The notes beneath the pieces were generated by a model that saw nothing but the letters and a program-made list of their open reading frames with translations, made no database searches and had not been told where the DNA came from. DNA of 64,000 bases from assembly GCA_036924085.1 (NCBI GenBank), contig JAVGWX010000013.1:68436359-68500358 (forward strand), read 5' to 3'. Shown here in pieces: positions 22,487 through 33,639 of the stretch; position 1 is the stretch's first letter, and every line of letters begins with the position of its first letter. The DNA comes from Ariolimax columbianus (Eukaryota; Mollusca; Gastropoda; Stylommatophora; Arionidae). Both the position numbers and the translations under genes were made by a program.

Positions 22487-23003
22487 CAACAACAACAACA
22501 ACAATACCAACAAGACCAACAACACCAACACCAACAACAACACCAACACCAACAAAACCAACACCAACAACAACAACAACACCAACAATAACAATAACAA
22601 CACCAACAACAACAAAACCAACAACACCAACACCAACAACAACAACAACACCAACAACAACAACACCAACAAAACCAACACCAACAACAACACCAACAAC
22701 AACAACACCAACAACAACAACACCAACAACAACAACAACACCAACAAATTCAACACCAACAACAACAACAACACCAACAACAACAACAACAACACCAACA
22801 ACATTAACACCAACAACAACAACAACACCAACAACAACAACACCAACACCAACAAGACCAACAACACCAACACCAACAACAACAACACTAACACCAACAA
22901 AACCAACACCAACAACAACAACAACACCAACAACACCAATACCAACAACAACAACAATACCAACAACAACACCAACAACATCAACACCAACAACAACAAC
23001 CGC
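22487..23003 (+). repeat. CAACAA/ACC-rich simple repeat (expanded family B tail)
   Basis: About 515 bp of CAA and CCA trinucleotides, almost free of G and T on the plus strand. The Thr/Pro, Asn/Thr and Leu/Val frames are artefacts. Other family B copies have much shorter AAC tails, so this is probably an expanded tail. Confidence 0.93.
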
Positions 23004-23074
23004 CTATCACACGAAGAGCAACATCAGAGCCAGATGAAACATGATGCCTAAGACGATCACAAGTGTCGATGTAA

Positions 23075-23290
23075 CGCTCCTTGAAACAGGTTGTATTACA
23101 GCAGCCCGGCCATCGAGGTGGAAATGGCCACTGTTATCTGATTATCAGTGAGCATTCTGAGGTGCCTCGCATTGCATCACAGCCAGGAGGACGCCAGTAC
23201 ACATTCTCAAGTACAGCTCGGTAAACAAGAATAGCCACTGTAACCCGCCACCACAGAAACTTCAAGAGTTAAATTTGCTCTGTACAAAAT
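23075..23290 (+). mobile_element. Diverged family B variant
   Basis: Shares the tccttgaaacaggttgt, cagcagcccggcca, cgcattgcatcacagccagg and gccactgtaacccgccacca blocks with 55795-56060 and, on the opposite strand, with 26455-26670. A sub-family related to family B. Confidence 0.65.
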
Positions 23291-23659
23291 GCCTGTGCAT
23301 TCACAACTGGTCTCTCCTACTACCTCTTGGGCAAATAATATCTTGTGTATCCTTTGTGTCACCTTGTGTAGCGAGTAGCCGTGTAGCCATCTGGCTATAG
23401 CTGGATTGAGACCTTTGTCCTTGGGGGATTAAATATCTACCTTGGTAGATCCACGTTTGGTGGATCATGTGCAGTTGGACATCATGCGGGGGCTTTTCGT
23501 CTAGAGTGAGAGAACAGGTCGTTGCTGAACGGAGGGAAGTGGGGTGGTAGCCGGGGAGGTACACGTTAATAATCTATAGTTTGAGAATGGAGATTTCTTT
23601 TTTTAAATTTTTTCTTTCGCGTTCGCCTTATTTCTCTAATCCCCAAGGCGGCGTGCGTT

Positions 23660-23860
23660 GCACTGTGGTTTTTATTTTGCTCATGTCGGCCCGGTGCATC
23701 CGACTTCAGCATGTATTTTATGTAAGTGTCTGCTTCCTCCTGCATTTTCTAAGGGTTTGTTTCTACGGGGTAATGGCCGGTGCTGTAATGATCAAACCCA
23801 GCACCTACGGGTTGTGAGCCATGTCACGTATCCATTATTCCACGCTGTGCCAGAGAATGG
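23660..23860 (-). mobile_element. Decayed tRNA-derived SINE
   Basis: Matches 14236-14350: the minus strand carries a GGGTTTGATCATT B-box-like block and the GGCCATTACCCCGTAG body block. The A-box region is weak. Confidence 0.5.
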
Positions 23861-23861
23861 A

Positions 23862-24040
23862 GATAAAAGCAGTGATCTATCTAAGACGCTTATAAAAGCA
23901 GTGATCTATCTAAGCCACCTATAAAAGCAGTGATCTATCTAAGACGCCTTTAAAAGCAGTGATCTATCTAAGACGCCTATAAAAGCAGTGATCTATCTAA
24001 GACTCCTATAAAAGCAGTGATCTATCTAAGACGCCTTTAA
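23862..24040 (+). repeat. 30-bp minisatellite, about 6 copies
   Basis: The unit includes ataaaagcagtgatctatct then aagacgcc. Nearly identical copies abut the following LINE fragment. Confidence 0.92.
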
Positions 24041-24506
24041 CAAGGGAAATGTTTGCGACTGGCGGGAAAGCCGTACTTCAGAAGGTTCTGAGGAGGATGG
24101 ATGAGGTACGAGTGGGTAGCTACAGTTGAGATGTAAAACCTCCAGGGGTTGACAATGGTCTACTGTCCTGGTCATGGCGGTGTTCAGAGCAACGGGACAG
24201 CTGACATATTCGCTTCACAAGCTCCCATCGTGTGCACGTTAGTGATGGATATGAGTGACATCTTGAAATCAATCAATGACCGCCTGCTGGATGAGGACAC
24301 CGCAATAGATGAATAAGCAATCCACAGACTGCAAAGTTTCCACATTAAACGAAGTTCGAGCGAAGTGGGACGCATGAGAGGACGGAGCAGGAGCGTGTAC
24401 AACCAGCGGGCTATAGGAACCATCAGTATACAGAACCTTGCACCATTTGCTGAGAGAGATTGAGCACCTATGGGTATGCCCGGAGTGCAATGACATCGAT
24501 TCTTAG
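24040..24506 (+). mobile_element. RNase H LINE fragment, second family
   Basis: The plus strand encodes EMFATGGKAVLQKVLRRMDE, then an RNase H C-terminal part VYCPGHGGVQSNGTADIF (His and Asp positions kept), then MDMSDILKSINDRLLDED. After a frame change it ends in LLREIEHLWVCPECNDIDS and a stop (24504-24506). The WVCPECNDID end recurs at 37300-37350 and in decayed form at 57770-57800. Internal stops and frameshifts make it inactive. Confidence 0.8.
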
Positions 24507-24629
24507 AAACAGAAACAGAGACAGAGGCAGAACTAGTAGAATTAGTCTAGTTCCATGCATTGCTATTAGGCAGGAAGTTTTTGAGACAATTGTAAACAGG
24601 TCTGAGCTTTTAAAATAATGAAATTTAGT

Positions 24630-24790
24630 GGCTAATTACCTTTGGCGCTGTCGTTTCTTCCTTCACAGTGAGCTAGGTACAAATTAATCGTTGAGTCGAC
24701 TGGAGCGTGTCGATAACCGGTGGGTCAAATCAGTACCTTTGCCGTGAGAAGCGAGGATTACGTGCCATTAAAGCCGTCCGGAGATCGGAC
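24630..24790 (-). mobile_element. tRNA-derived SINE, diverged
   Basis: Shows the cagtgagctaggtacaaatt, gtcgactgga and cagtacctttgccgtgag blocks shared with 14440-14545 (same strand). Confidence 0.5.
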
Positions 24791-25197
24791 ACTTCGCGCA
24801 GCCATCCGATAACAAGACGCGCCATGCAGGGCTTAACGGGGAAACGAGAGAGAGAATCTGTATTCCCCCTAGAATTTATCACAGAAGCTGTCACATTTAA
24901 ATCTTGGGTAATCTTGTCGACGATTCAGATTGTCAGTTTGAAACAATGAGCTATGGCGGCGCAGACAATACTAGGTGCGGAGAAGGAACAGAGAGTACAG
25001 ATATGTGTGATGTACAGTAGATATTCTATAAACAACCGTGGGGGTTTCAGGGCATATTTTTATGAGAGGTTCGATCAAGTGCTATTTCCCTGAGGGATCT
25101 GTGAGGGACAGATAGAAGAATATGGCGACTGTCAAGCTGGGAACGAGACGTGAATGTGTTGTCTGATCTCTCTATGGTAGAATGTCATTCTCTTCAT
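24791..25197. other. No recognised feature
   Basis: Unique-looking sequence. Confidence 0.45.
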
Positions 25198-25672
25198 AAT
25201 CTGGTTGATCAGTCCTGAGACTGGTTGTAAGGTTGTCTGAGTATATCTCTATATTTGACCATATCATCTGGTTGATTAGTTCTAAGACTGGTTGTCAGGT
25301 TGTCTGAACATATCTCTTTATTTGATCATATCCTCTGGTTGATCAGTCCTGAGACTGGTTGTAAGGTTGTCTGAGTATATCTTTATATTTGACCATATCA
25401 TCTGGTTGATTAGTTCTAAGACTGGTTGTCAGGTTGTCTGAACATGTCTCTCTATTTGATCATATCCTCTGGTTGATCAGTCCTGAGACTGGTTGTAAGG
25501 TTGTCTGAGTATATCTCTATATTTGACCATATCATCTGGTTGATTAGTTCTAAGACTGGTTGTCAGGTTGTCTGAACATGTCTCTCTATTTGATCATATC
25601 CTCTGGTTGATCAGTCCTGAGACTGGTTGTAAGGTTGTCTGAGTATGTCTCTATATTTAATCCTATCAAAAC
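25198..25672 (+). repeat. 68-bp tandem repeat with A-B alternation (136-bp higher-order unit), 7 monomers
   Basis: Monomers start tctggttgat at about 25199, 25266, 25334, 25402, 25470, 25538 and 25606. Type A reads cagtcctgagac then aaggttgtctgagt. Type B reads tagttctaagac then caggttgtctgaac. The order is strictly A-B-A-B-A-B-A. Confidence 0.93.
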
Positions 25673-26454
25673 TTCAGAATAAGAACAGACCACTGCAGAC
25701 TTCCGGACATCATTTGAATAGTCGGCCCGGCTGCTGTCTCTATGATCACCAAGACCGGAACGAGCAGAGACTTTCACTGAAAGTCAAGCTATAAACTGGC
25801 ACAACCGGTGTCGTCTCCACCTTGCTGTGAGTTCAGGAACATCTGCTGTTCAGCAATCAGACACGTATTGATGCCTTCATTGTGCACTGTCAGCGGTTAA
25901 GACTTAAAATCTACGGGTATAGCCTAGTCTCAAACGATGAATTCACCCTACGGGCATGTCTCAAGAGCACACTCATTCTACTAAACCGTCGCCGTTAGAC
26001 CCAATTAGGACATGGTACACGCCTTTTCCAAGCGCAGGTCATGGAGATTAACCATTGGAAAGCGACCTTTCCCTTCATTTCTTCTGCCCCCGTGGCAGTC
26101 CACGAATTACGAAAGACATCATCTTCACTGCATGCAGCCTAGAACTCAAGTCACCCATCGTTGTCCTTGTTGGTAGCTGCGTCGAGCCCTTATTGACTAG
26201 CACAATTCTTACCAACTGCAGTCTGAAAGTGCTATGTTCAATTAAAAAAGAAATTGGACGCACAATCGTGTGTCCGTGTATATAAAACAAACAAACGGTG
26301 AGACATGTTTTTCAGGTCTTTCGGCTCCACGACAGGAGAACAGTAACATCCTAGACCTGCCCAACCAAAGTGTGGAAAAAACTGTATGCCGTCGAGATAA
26401 TCCGGAGAGATATCGCTAAGATGAGGTTTGCTAATGTCGCTCGCACTTAAGTAA
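25673..26454. other. No recognised feature
   Basis: Unique-looking sequence. Short open frames lack known domains. Confidence 0.45.
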
Positions 26455-26670
26455 GGTGCACTTAACGACTTCTTTTAGTGGCGAGTTACAGTGACTCTTC
26501 TCACGTTCTGGGACGTACTTGAGAGTGTAGACTGATGTCCTCCTGGCTTTAGTGCGATGCAAGGCTCCTCAGTAACAACTATGTGTTTTACTGCGCCTTC
26601 CATACCGGGTTAGCCAGACTGCCTTTAAACAGCCTGTTTCCGTGGCGAACTACTTCGAGGTTAGGTAAAG
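26455..26670 (-). mobile_element. Diverged family B variant
   Basis: Reverse-strand match to the variant at 23075-23290 (gttacagtgactcttctcac, gtcctcctggcttt, gccagactgcctttaaacag). Its 5' end faces the 42-bp array that follows. Confidence 0.7.
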
Positions 26671-26965
26671 TCTTGGTCAGTATGTTTTACCTGACCCTTA
26701 CGTGAGGTGGGTTCTTGGTCAGTATGTTTGACCTGGTCCTGAAGTGAGGTGGGGTCTTGGTCAGTATGTTTCACCTGACTCTGACATGAGGCGGGGTCTT
26801 GGTCAGTATGTTTCATCTGGTCCTGACATGAGGCGGAGTCTTGGTCAGTATGTTTCATCTGGTCCTGATGTGAGGTAGGGTCTTGGTCAGTATGTTTCAC
26901 CTGACCCTGATATGAGGCGGGATCTTGGTAAGTATATTGCACCAGACCCTGACTTCCAACAAAAT
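26671..26965 (-). repeat. 42-bp minisatellite, 7 copies, derived from the family B 5' end
   Basis: Each unit starts tcttggtcagtatg at 26671, 26713, 26755, 26797, 26839, 26881 and about 26923. On the minus strand it reads acatactgaccaagacccc, the 5' block of family B. The period is a multiple of 3, so the minus strand translates as repeated KHTDQD. Confidence 0.93.
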
Positions 26966-27424
26966 TTATAACGTGTTAATATGTAAGTCCAACCTGAATA
27001 GCATTTAACAGCAACCGAAAATCCAAACACAAAGTAAAGAATTGACATGGCCAGGATTACCCTGAGTTCTCTAATCTTGATAAACAACACTCGGTTAAGG
27101 TTTGGGATTGTGTCTCTGGGACAAAGATATCAGTCGCAGATAGCAACAGTCTTTGACTAATAGCATCCTACTGATAATTGGCCCTACATCGGGTCAAAGA
27201 TCAACGGGTTTCGAGAGGGTTTAAGGCTCAGATAAAAACAATACAGGGCGAGTGATAACGGATTTACCCGGTGAGATACGCATGTTTTTGGTGTTGGATA
27301 TAACTTTGCTCCGGGTAACTTTGCAGGGCTCGGTTGTCGGACCACGTTTAGAGCGCCGGTGATTTTGTTCTTCCTCTTCGTGTGGTTCTTGGGATAACGG
27401 CGTTTACACTTCTCTCTTCCTGGT
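26966..27424. other. No recognised feature
   Basis: Unique-looking sequence. Confidence 0.45.
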
Positions 27425-27500
27425 AGTTTGATTCGCAGAAGAGTGTGGCTTAGTGGTTGTCAGCTTAGCTAACAATAAACATGTTTGAGGTTCAAATCGT
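27425..27500 (+). mobile_element. tRNA-derived SINE head
   Basis: Good A box TGGCTTAGTGGTT at about 27437-27449 and good B box GAGGTTCAAATC at about 27487-27498, at tRNA-like spacing. A folded tRNA with anticodon arm was not convincing, so it is read as SINE rather than a tRNA gene. Confidence 0.65.
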
Positions 27501-28549
27501 GTAGTACTTTGACCGGCCGTATTGTGGGTGTTTTCATGCTGTGATCTCTTGTCCCAGTTGACCATGCTGTATATAGGTACTTGGTGGAGACAGCGCGGAT
27601 ATTTTGAAGCTGCCGAGGGAGCTACGGAGTACATGTTCTGTCGTGGGCCCTTTCAGCAATGCAAGAGACTGAGCACGCACAAGTGCACCCATCTGCAATT
27701 AATGTTCTATCAACCATTTCCATTTTATTTTTGAAATTAGGTTACTTTTTTCTTTCCGTCATGCTGGTGTAACGCCTTTCGAGCATAAGGGATAGCTTTG
27801 GAGTTGGCCCTGGACCTGTAGCTTGTGTCTCTGCGTATGCAGGAATCATCTAAATAACTATAGTATCACAGAGCGATGTTGCAAGTCCCATGTACAGCCT
27901 TCTTCAGAGGAAATATATAAGTAATCTAATTCACGATGCAATTAGAAAAATACCTTTCTTTACCTTATCTTCCTCTTCTTATTATTTTCCTTTTTTATTC
28001 TTCGTCGTGAATTTTGAAAAGGCCTTGTGTAGGGGTGTTTTAGCTAACAGCGAGGCTGCAATACCTGCTCCTTTCGGCCCGGCACAACCGGTTTCAGAAC
28101 TACATTGTTCGGGTAAATTTGATTATGATGTTGTTAATTGCATGCATTTCCATCTGTAGTTTTTTACCACTTGCTTGGCATTTTACAGTGGGCTTATTCT
28201 TTTCTTCCCGGATTCCACCGGATGTTGGCAAACCAATGCCTAAAAGTAAAGTAGGTAGCATTTTCTTTGCTCACTTCCGTGTCTTTCTTCCATTTTGAGT
28301 TGTATTGATTGTGGATTATAGTCTTTGTCTATCGGTGGAACACTGCATGGATAAGGTTTTCTATTTTTTCACCTGCTGTAGACAGAGCATCGGTTCTCTA
28401 ATTCCCCGTGATTCCACAAAGGGAGTGTAGCCACTGAAAAGCAACTGATGGAGTTATTTGGACTTTGTCAATAAATATTATATAGAATTGTATTATGTGA
28501 ACGCTCAAATCAGATTACCTGACATCGTTAAAGCTCTTTGTCTCATGTC
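27501..28549. other. No recognised feature
   Basis: Unique-looking sequence. Nothing coding recognised on either strand. Confidence 0.45.
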
Positions 28550-28561
28550 GGATAGTCAAAT

Positions 28562-29424
28562 TTCATAACGAAAAGCTACCCAAGCATGGACTGGACCCAT
28601 GCATACACCGACGGTTCTGTAACAAACACTACACAGAACGGAGGGGCAGGAGCATTCCTGAACCTACCAAATGGCAGAAAAATAACACTGTCATTCGCTA
28701 CTGGTAAGTACACAAGCAATTTCAGAGCGGAGGCAGAGGCACTGAGGGCGGCAGTGGAAGAAATGGCAACACACAGGGAAAATGAGAGCCACATAGTCTT
28801 GCTGACAGATGCTCTCGCCGTAGTCACAGCGCTAAAAAGCCAGAAAAACACTGAGCTTAATGACTTAAGAGCAGCACTCTGCAAACTGTGCCAGCTGTCC
28901 GCACCAAAAAGGGTAGTGGTACAGTGGGTTCCGTCACATTGCAACATCCAAGGCAACGAGGAGGCAGACAGACTGGCAAAAGAAGGTGCAAGGCTACCAC
29001 AAACAGATACCAGTATGACGTACGAAGAGTCAAAACGGCTTATCAAAGCCAGGTACATGACCAAATGGGAAACCGAACATACTGGTTACACCAAAAACGA
29101 TGCCTATTACCAGTTGAACCGAAGAGAGCAGGTCGTTGTCTTCAGACTTCGCACTGGCCACAACAGACTGAGGTACCACCTATTCAACAAATTGAAGATA
29201 GGGTGTACCGACGAATGCCCGTGCGGTACTGGTAAAATGACCACTGAACATCTGCTGCAGAACTGCCCGACATACGAGGAGCAGAGAGAGCAGATGTGGC
29301 CATTGCCAGTGGAACTGCAAGACAAGCTCTATGGTAGTGGCGAGAGTCTCAGGATGACCGCCGCTTTTTTCGAGAAAATAATGGTTACTGTCTGACTGTG
29401 TACGCAGAAGAAGAAGAAGAAGAA
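28562..29424 (+). mobile_element. RNase H LINE, 5'-truncated recent insertion with perfect TSD
   Basis: 863-bp insertion bounded by the perfect 12-bp TSD GGATAGTCAAAT at 28550-28561 and 29425-29436. It ends in a GAA tail (about 29406-29424). The 5' truncation falls just before the RNase H domain. The intact TSD, clean tail and open frame indicate a young insertion. Confidence 0.95.
28586..29395 (+). CDS. Open RNase H plus Cys/His-knuckle domain of a truncated LINE
   Basis: 269 codons, uninterrupted. The RNase H catalytic set is visible: D9 (YTDGS), E49 (RAEAEAL), D75 (LLTDALA), H118 (VPSHCN) and D128 (NEEADRLA). In an intact element this domain would remove RNA from the cDNA hybrid. A linker with YYQLNRREQVVVFRLRTGHN follows. 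The C-terminal knuckle uses C207, C211, C213, H222 and C227 (DECPCGTG...EHLLQNCP). The Met is only the first in frame; in the complete element this is an internal part of ORF2 after RT. No own promoter is seen, so expression is doubtful. Confidence 0.85.
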   Translation: MDWTHAYTDGSVTNTTQNGGAGAFLNLPNGRKITLSFATGKYTSNFRAEAEALRAAVEEMATHRENESHIVLLTDALAVVTALKSQKNTELNDLRAALCKLCQLSAPKRVVVQWVPSHCNIQGNEEADRLAKEGARLPQTDTSMTYEESKRLIKARYMTKWETEHTGYTKNDAYYQLNRREQVVVFRLRTGHNRLRYHLFNKLKIGCTDECPCGTGKMTTEHLLQNCPTYEEQREQMWPLPVELQDKLYGSGESLRMTAAFFEKIMVTV

Positions 29425-29436
29425 GGATAGTCAAAT

Positions 29437-29860
29437 CGCCTTCTTCTTCTTTCATCCTCAGATCAAGGTCCCGGTTTCTCTTACTTATGGCCTTGGCCTC
29501 ATTATATGTGATGTCCAGGTCTTTCTGTGGAGATGCTCCTCCACTCTTTGCTAGTGTGTCTGCAGCTTCATTGCCTTCAATATTGCAGTGGGATGGGATC
29601 CACTGTATGACCAACCTTGGGTGTCTGCTGAGAGCTGAACATTGCTCGAGATCGTCATCTTTATGTTGTAACGCTGCTAATACTGACGAGACATCAGTCA
29701 GCAATACAATGTTTTCTTTATGGACGCTTTCATCTTGGATTAAAAACTCATCTGCGGCTTTCAGTGTCTCTGCTTCTGCACAGAAGTTATTGAGAATAGT
29801 AAAATCTGGTAAGCCTTGTCTCCCCTGTTTAGCTGAATGTTATCCCCCACCCCAAAGCTT
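29437..29860 (-). mobile_element. Older RNase H LINE fragment that served as target
   Basis: The minus strand encodes NFCAEAETLKAADEFLIQDE, then IVLLTDVSSVLAALQHKDDD, then WIPSHCNIEGNEAADTLAKS: three RNase H motifs of a different family from the insertion next to it. The end of this fragment touches the TSD, so the younger LINE landed at its edge. A frameshift near 29790 separates the E motif from the upstream part. Confidence 0.85.
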
Positions 29861-31384
29861 AGGGAATTGCCTTCCTCTGTTATGTTCGCCATCTAGCACA
29901 GTTTTTCAGTTAACGGAAAGTACCACACCACGTATATCCCCCCTACATATCCAGTTCCCAATCATCAGACCAAATCCAAATATCATATCGCCTAGTCTTT
30001 GCAATTGTCCCACCAAATAATTCAAGTGTGTAAGAGGCCTGTACTTTTGACCTGCTGTCGATTCGCACGATTTGAATTTCGATTATTCAATCGATTAGCC
30101 AGTACATAAATGAATATGCAGAATTAGTAATACAACTCGATCTACTTATCTTGCACTATTATATTCCTTAATTTTTTATAATTGAATGTTGCCCGTCCTG
30201 AACGTATTGGCATGATCGCTGGCTAAACCCTGGATTAAACGTTTGAGCTAGAACGTCTCCAGAGTAGAAGCTTACTGCAGGGGTAGCTGTATGCTCGAAC
30301 TGGAGCCGAAAATAAGGGTAGGTAGTGATGCACCTTCATCTTTCATTCCCTCCTTTTTTTCATCAACATCATCAAAACGGAAAAGTGGAGGCTGCGTGTC
30401 TTAGAAATGAAGCACACTTTTTACAATCCAACGCATCCGGTTCGAATCACGCTCGTGTCTAGTTTGGCAGACATATTTTTTTTTCGCGCCTCCACGTACG
30501 GGAAGTAATGGCAACCTACCGTACCGCACACTTTACCAAGAAACTGATAACAACCAAATAAGTTGGCGGTTTTAAGAAGCGACGTTTTGCAAAGGCCATG
30601 CTTACTTTTTTTTTCACATCAAAACTGTTTGAGCTCTCTGTGAAGCAAAGTTCTTCAAAAGATACACCCCAAGTCATCAAACGTTGACCTGATTTTCTTT
30701 TGAAGAGTTCGTGACTAGTTTCTACAGGAGGAAGTAGCAAGCCACATTTACACCCCTGTTTAGTCGCTTTTACAACAAGCATGGCTGGTTGAAGCTTTAA
30801 AGTTCTTTACTACCTTTTCGGGTTAATATTTAAGCAACGACTTAAATATGTTTTTAGTTTGGGGGTGAATTACCTGCCTTTTCTTTTTAAGGTACGGCGT
30901 TCAAACCTCCTCGTTACTGGCTCGGTGATCTGAACGCCATTGTAGTTCGTTGGTAGAACGATCTATTGGTACCAAACCATGGACAATATAATATGATGAT
31001 TGCATCACCAAGCCATAAGATCGTGGGCCCTCAAGCAACTGCCTCCGTGTACCATGCGTTTATACGACACTGATTACATACACGAACCGGTGAACTCAGC
31101 ATGAACAAAGGCACCTGACTAGTTGTTAAGTAATGTAGAAAGGAAAGGGATTGGTCACCATAGCTTATATAGATGATGTAGTGTACAACTTGTTTGATTG
31201 GTTTTCTAAGCCAGCGTGCGTTGTACAACCTTGTACTGTGTGTAGCGCCTTACCTCTCAGCACATCTGACTTCAGCACTCATTTTTTTTCTAATGGTGTA
31301 CGACTTTGCCTTTTCCAATACGTGAACTAAGAACAGATTTAGTCTGGGCTTAAAGATCTTGCCAGTACACGCTTAACTGTGTTG
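29861..31384. other. Mostly unrecognised; weak tRNA-like SINE near 30395-30470
   Basis: At 30448-30462 a B-box-like CGGTTCGAATCACG follows a poor A-box candidate (plus strand). The remainder shows no recognisable gene or repeat. Confidence 0.4.
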
Positions 31385-31660
31385 TCTCTGCCTGCTGTGC
31401 CCCTGCCTACGTTGTCCCCTGCCTACGTTGTCCCCTGCCTACAGTGTCCCCTGCCTACATTGTTCCCTGCCGACGTTATCTCCTGCCAAAATTACCTTCT
31501 GTCTACTTTTTCAACTTTTTCGTTTTTCCCTCTGACTACGTTGCCTCGTACTTCTTTTTTCCTTGCCTACGTTGCCTCAGCCCACGTTGCCTCAGACTAC
31601 GTTGCCCGCTACCTACTTTGCCTGAATCTACGCTGGCCTTTCTACGTGGCCCGTACCTAC
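31385..31660 (+). repeat. Degenerate ~16-bp tandem repeat
   Basis: Repeats of ctgcctacgttgtccc, regular at 31385-31470 and progressively diverged to about 31660 (cctacgttgcctcag forms). Confidence 0.75.
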
Positions 31661-32224
31661 ATTACCCCCTGTATCGTATAATGAAATCTTTAACACTTGA
31701 TCCCCACAGCAATGGGTGCCTTGAGACTACATATGCGTAAATCTGTCTCTCAAGTTCGCATTTACGAAACAAAAATTGTTTCCAATTGTGCTGAATTTCT
31801 TGTAGTATTAAAAATTGTTACCGGTGTCAGAATTGACAGCAATGAATAGCGACACTGTAACGTGACAGGTATTATAAACGTCAACTGAAGAGGGTGGTGA
31901 ATGAAGACAGGCTCAACCGTTATGTACAAAATATACCCCATAAGAATTGAAGGAACCTTTACAACACGTTGTATAAACGTCAAGTCCAATTAACGCAAGT
32001 CGAATGAAGTCCCTTCATTAATTCAAGTCGTCAAGTCAAATCGCTATAGCATAAAATTTGAATATCCCCCCCCCCCCCCACTTCCTCTAAACATAATTTA
32101 AAAGTTACCTGTCAGTTCATTGTTGAAATGTAAGTTTGTTTTGAAGTGTTTCTGGTGACTATCTTTCGGGTTGATACGCTTTAGAACTTACACGCTCTTC
32201 ACTTATTTTCAAGAACAAAAACTA
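31661..32224. other. No recognised feature; C14 run
   Basis: Contains a run of 14 C at 32066-32079. Otherwise nothing recognised. Confidence 0.45.
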
Positions 32225-32920
32225 CGAAACGTGTTCAAATGAAACCGGACTAAACTGAAACAAGTGAACATGCGTACGATGCGCAAGATTACGTCACTTT
32301 TGGTGTAAATAGCACATACCAACCGACAAGTTTGCAATATTTTATTATCCTCCGACTAATAGTTTCCTCGGGAGACCGTTTAAAACATGGCGGTTGTGAT
32401 AATGGATCCGTCCAGAGTTGATCAGCGAGCGGTGATTCGGTTTCGAACATCTGAAGGATGTCGACCAATTAACATTCAACGCAGAATGCAGGCTGTGTAT
32501 GGCGACCGTAATTTCTGAATCAATTTTGGCGACGGCATCTTCTGACGCAACAATATGCGCCTGACCTGGTCTCGGAAGATCTTTCGTTAACTCGCGTCCT
32601 TATTTCAACATCGTTGCCCAGTTCTTCACTGTTTTCTTCGACACACTTTTGTCATCATACACTGCCTGCATTCTGCGATGAATGTCAACCGCTCGACATC
32701 CTTTAGCTGTTAGAAACCGAATCACCGCTCGCTGATCAACTCTGGACGAATCCTGTATCACGCCCAACAGTCTGCCGAGGAAACTATGAGCAGGAGGATA
32801 ATGAAATTTTGCAAACTTGACGGTTGGTATCTGCTGTTTACACCAGAAGTGACGTCACTGTGTGCATTGTACGTGTATGCTTACTTCTTGCAGTTTGTTC
32901 CGGTTTGATTTGAACCCGCC
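32225..32920. mobile_element. Fold-back (palindromic) mariner-derived element 1
   Basis: Flanked by TA (32223-32224 and 32921-32922). The plus-strand left arm starts CGAAACGTGTTCAAATGAAA, then a leader, then the transposase start (from 32386: DQRAVIRF-type helix-turn-helix). The same sequence returns inverted on the right arm, ending at a GGCGGGTTCAAATC terminus. The left arm (~290 bp) stops at GTATGGCGACC. The right arm (~410 bp) carries the longer N-terminal region through the RPGQAHIVASED-type linker. The catalytic DDD domain is absent, so this is non-autonomous. Confidence 0.85.
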
Positions 32921-33639
32921 TAGTGCATAAAGTGAAATGATATTCACACCCTGCCCCCCCCCCCCCCCCCGCACTACCTTGCCGTCAACATTCCGTATCT
33001 CCAACTCCACATTTCTACCGTTGGAGAATAAGACGAAAGCGAAGAAGATACAAAAGAAGGAATAAACCCACCCACATTTTGTGTATCCACGGCTTGTTTG
33101 CCTCCACACTGTTACGATGTCGTGTTTCAAGCTTGGCAAATACATTCAGGGTTTATATTCCATTGACACGAGGGGGATTTCTATTTGGTGTCAGGGGTGC
33201 CCCGAAGGCCGAGCGCGTTTATTAATGACAGAAGGGCAAACATGACATATTTCCCCTCCCGTTTCCTCCAATGTCGAAACAGATTTTCTGACCAAGAAGA
33301 GGAAAATAAAGGTGGTTGGTTTCGTTTCTTCCTTTGGGTCATCGGTCAATATGGACGTGGTTTTACTTGTACAGTTAATATATCGAAAGTTTCCCCCCAA
33401 AAAACCCACAGGCTAAACTTAAATATCATATTGTGTGTAGCTAGAGGAGATTAAAGAGGGTTGTGTGTGGAGATAGCAGTTTCATCGTGGAAAATTATTG
33501 CTATTTAAATCGACACCGCAGATGCTGAGATGTAGGGTTGATGTAAAGAGGTCGGATGAAGATGTGGGTGTAATGATTCAGCTGGAGCGAAGAGGCGAAC
33601 TACTAAACCAGTGCGTGTAGTTGACGTTTTTGGGGTAGA
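32921..33639. other. No recognised feature; C17 run
   Basis: C17 at 32954-32970. The open frame 33185-33454 and its antisense have no known domain. Confidence 0.45.

Noticed and set aside
27425..27500. Possible tRNA gene
   Set aside because: A and B boxes are present but acceptor and anticodon stems do not pair convincingly, and similar heads are attached to SINE bodies elsewhere in the window.
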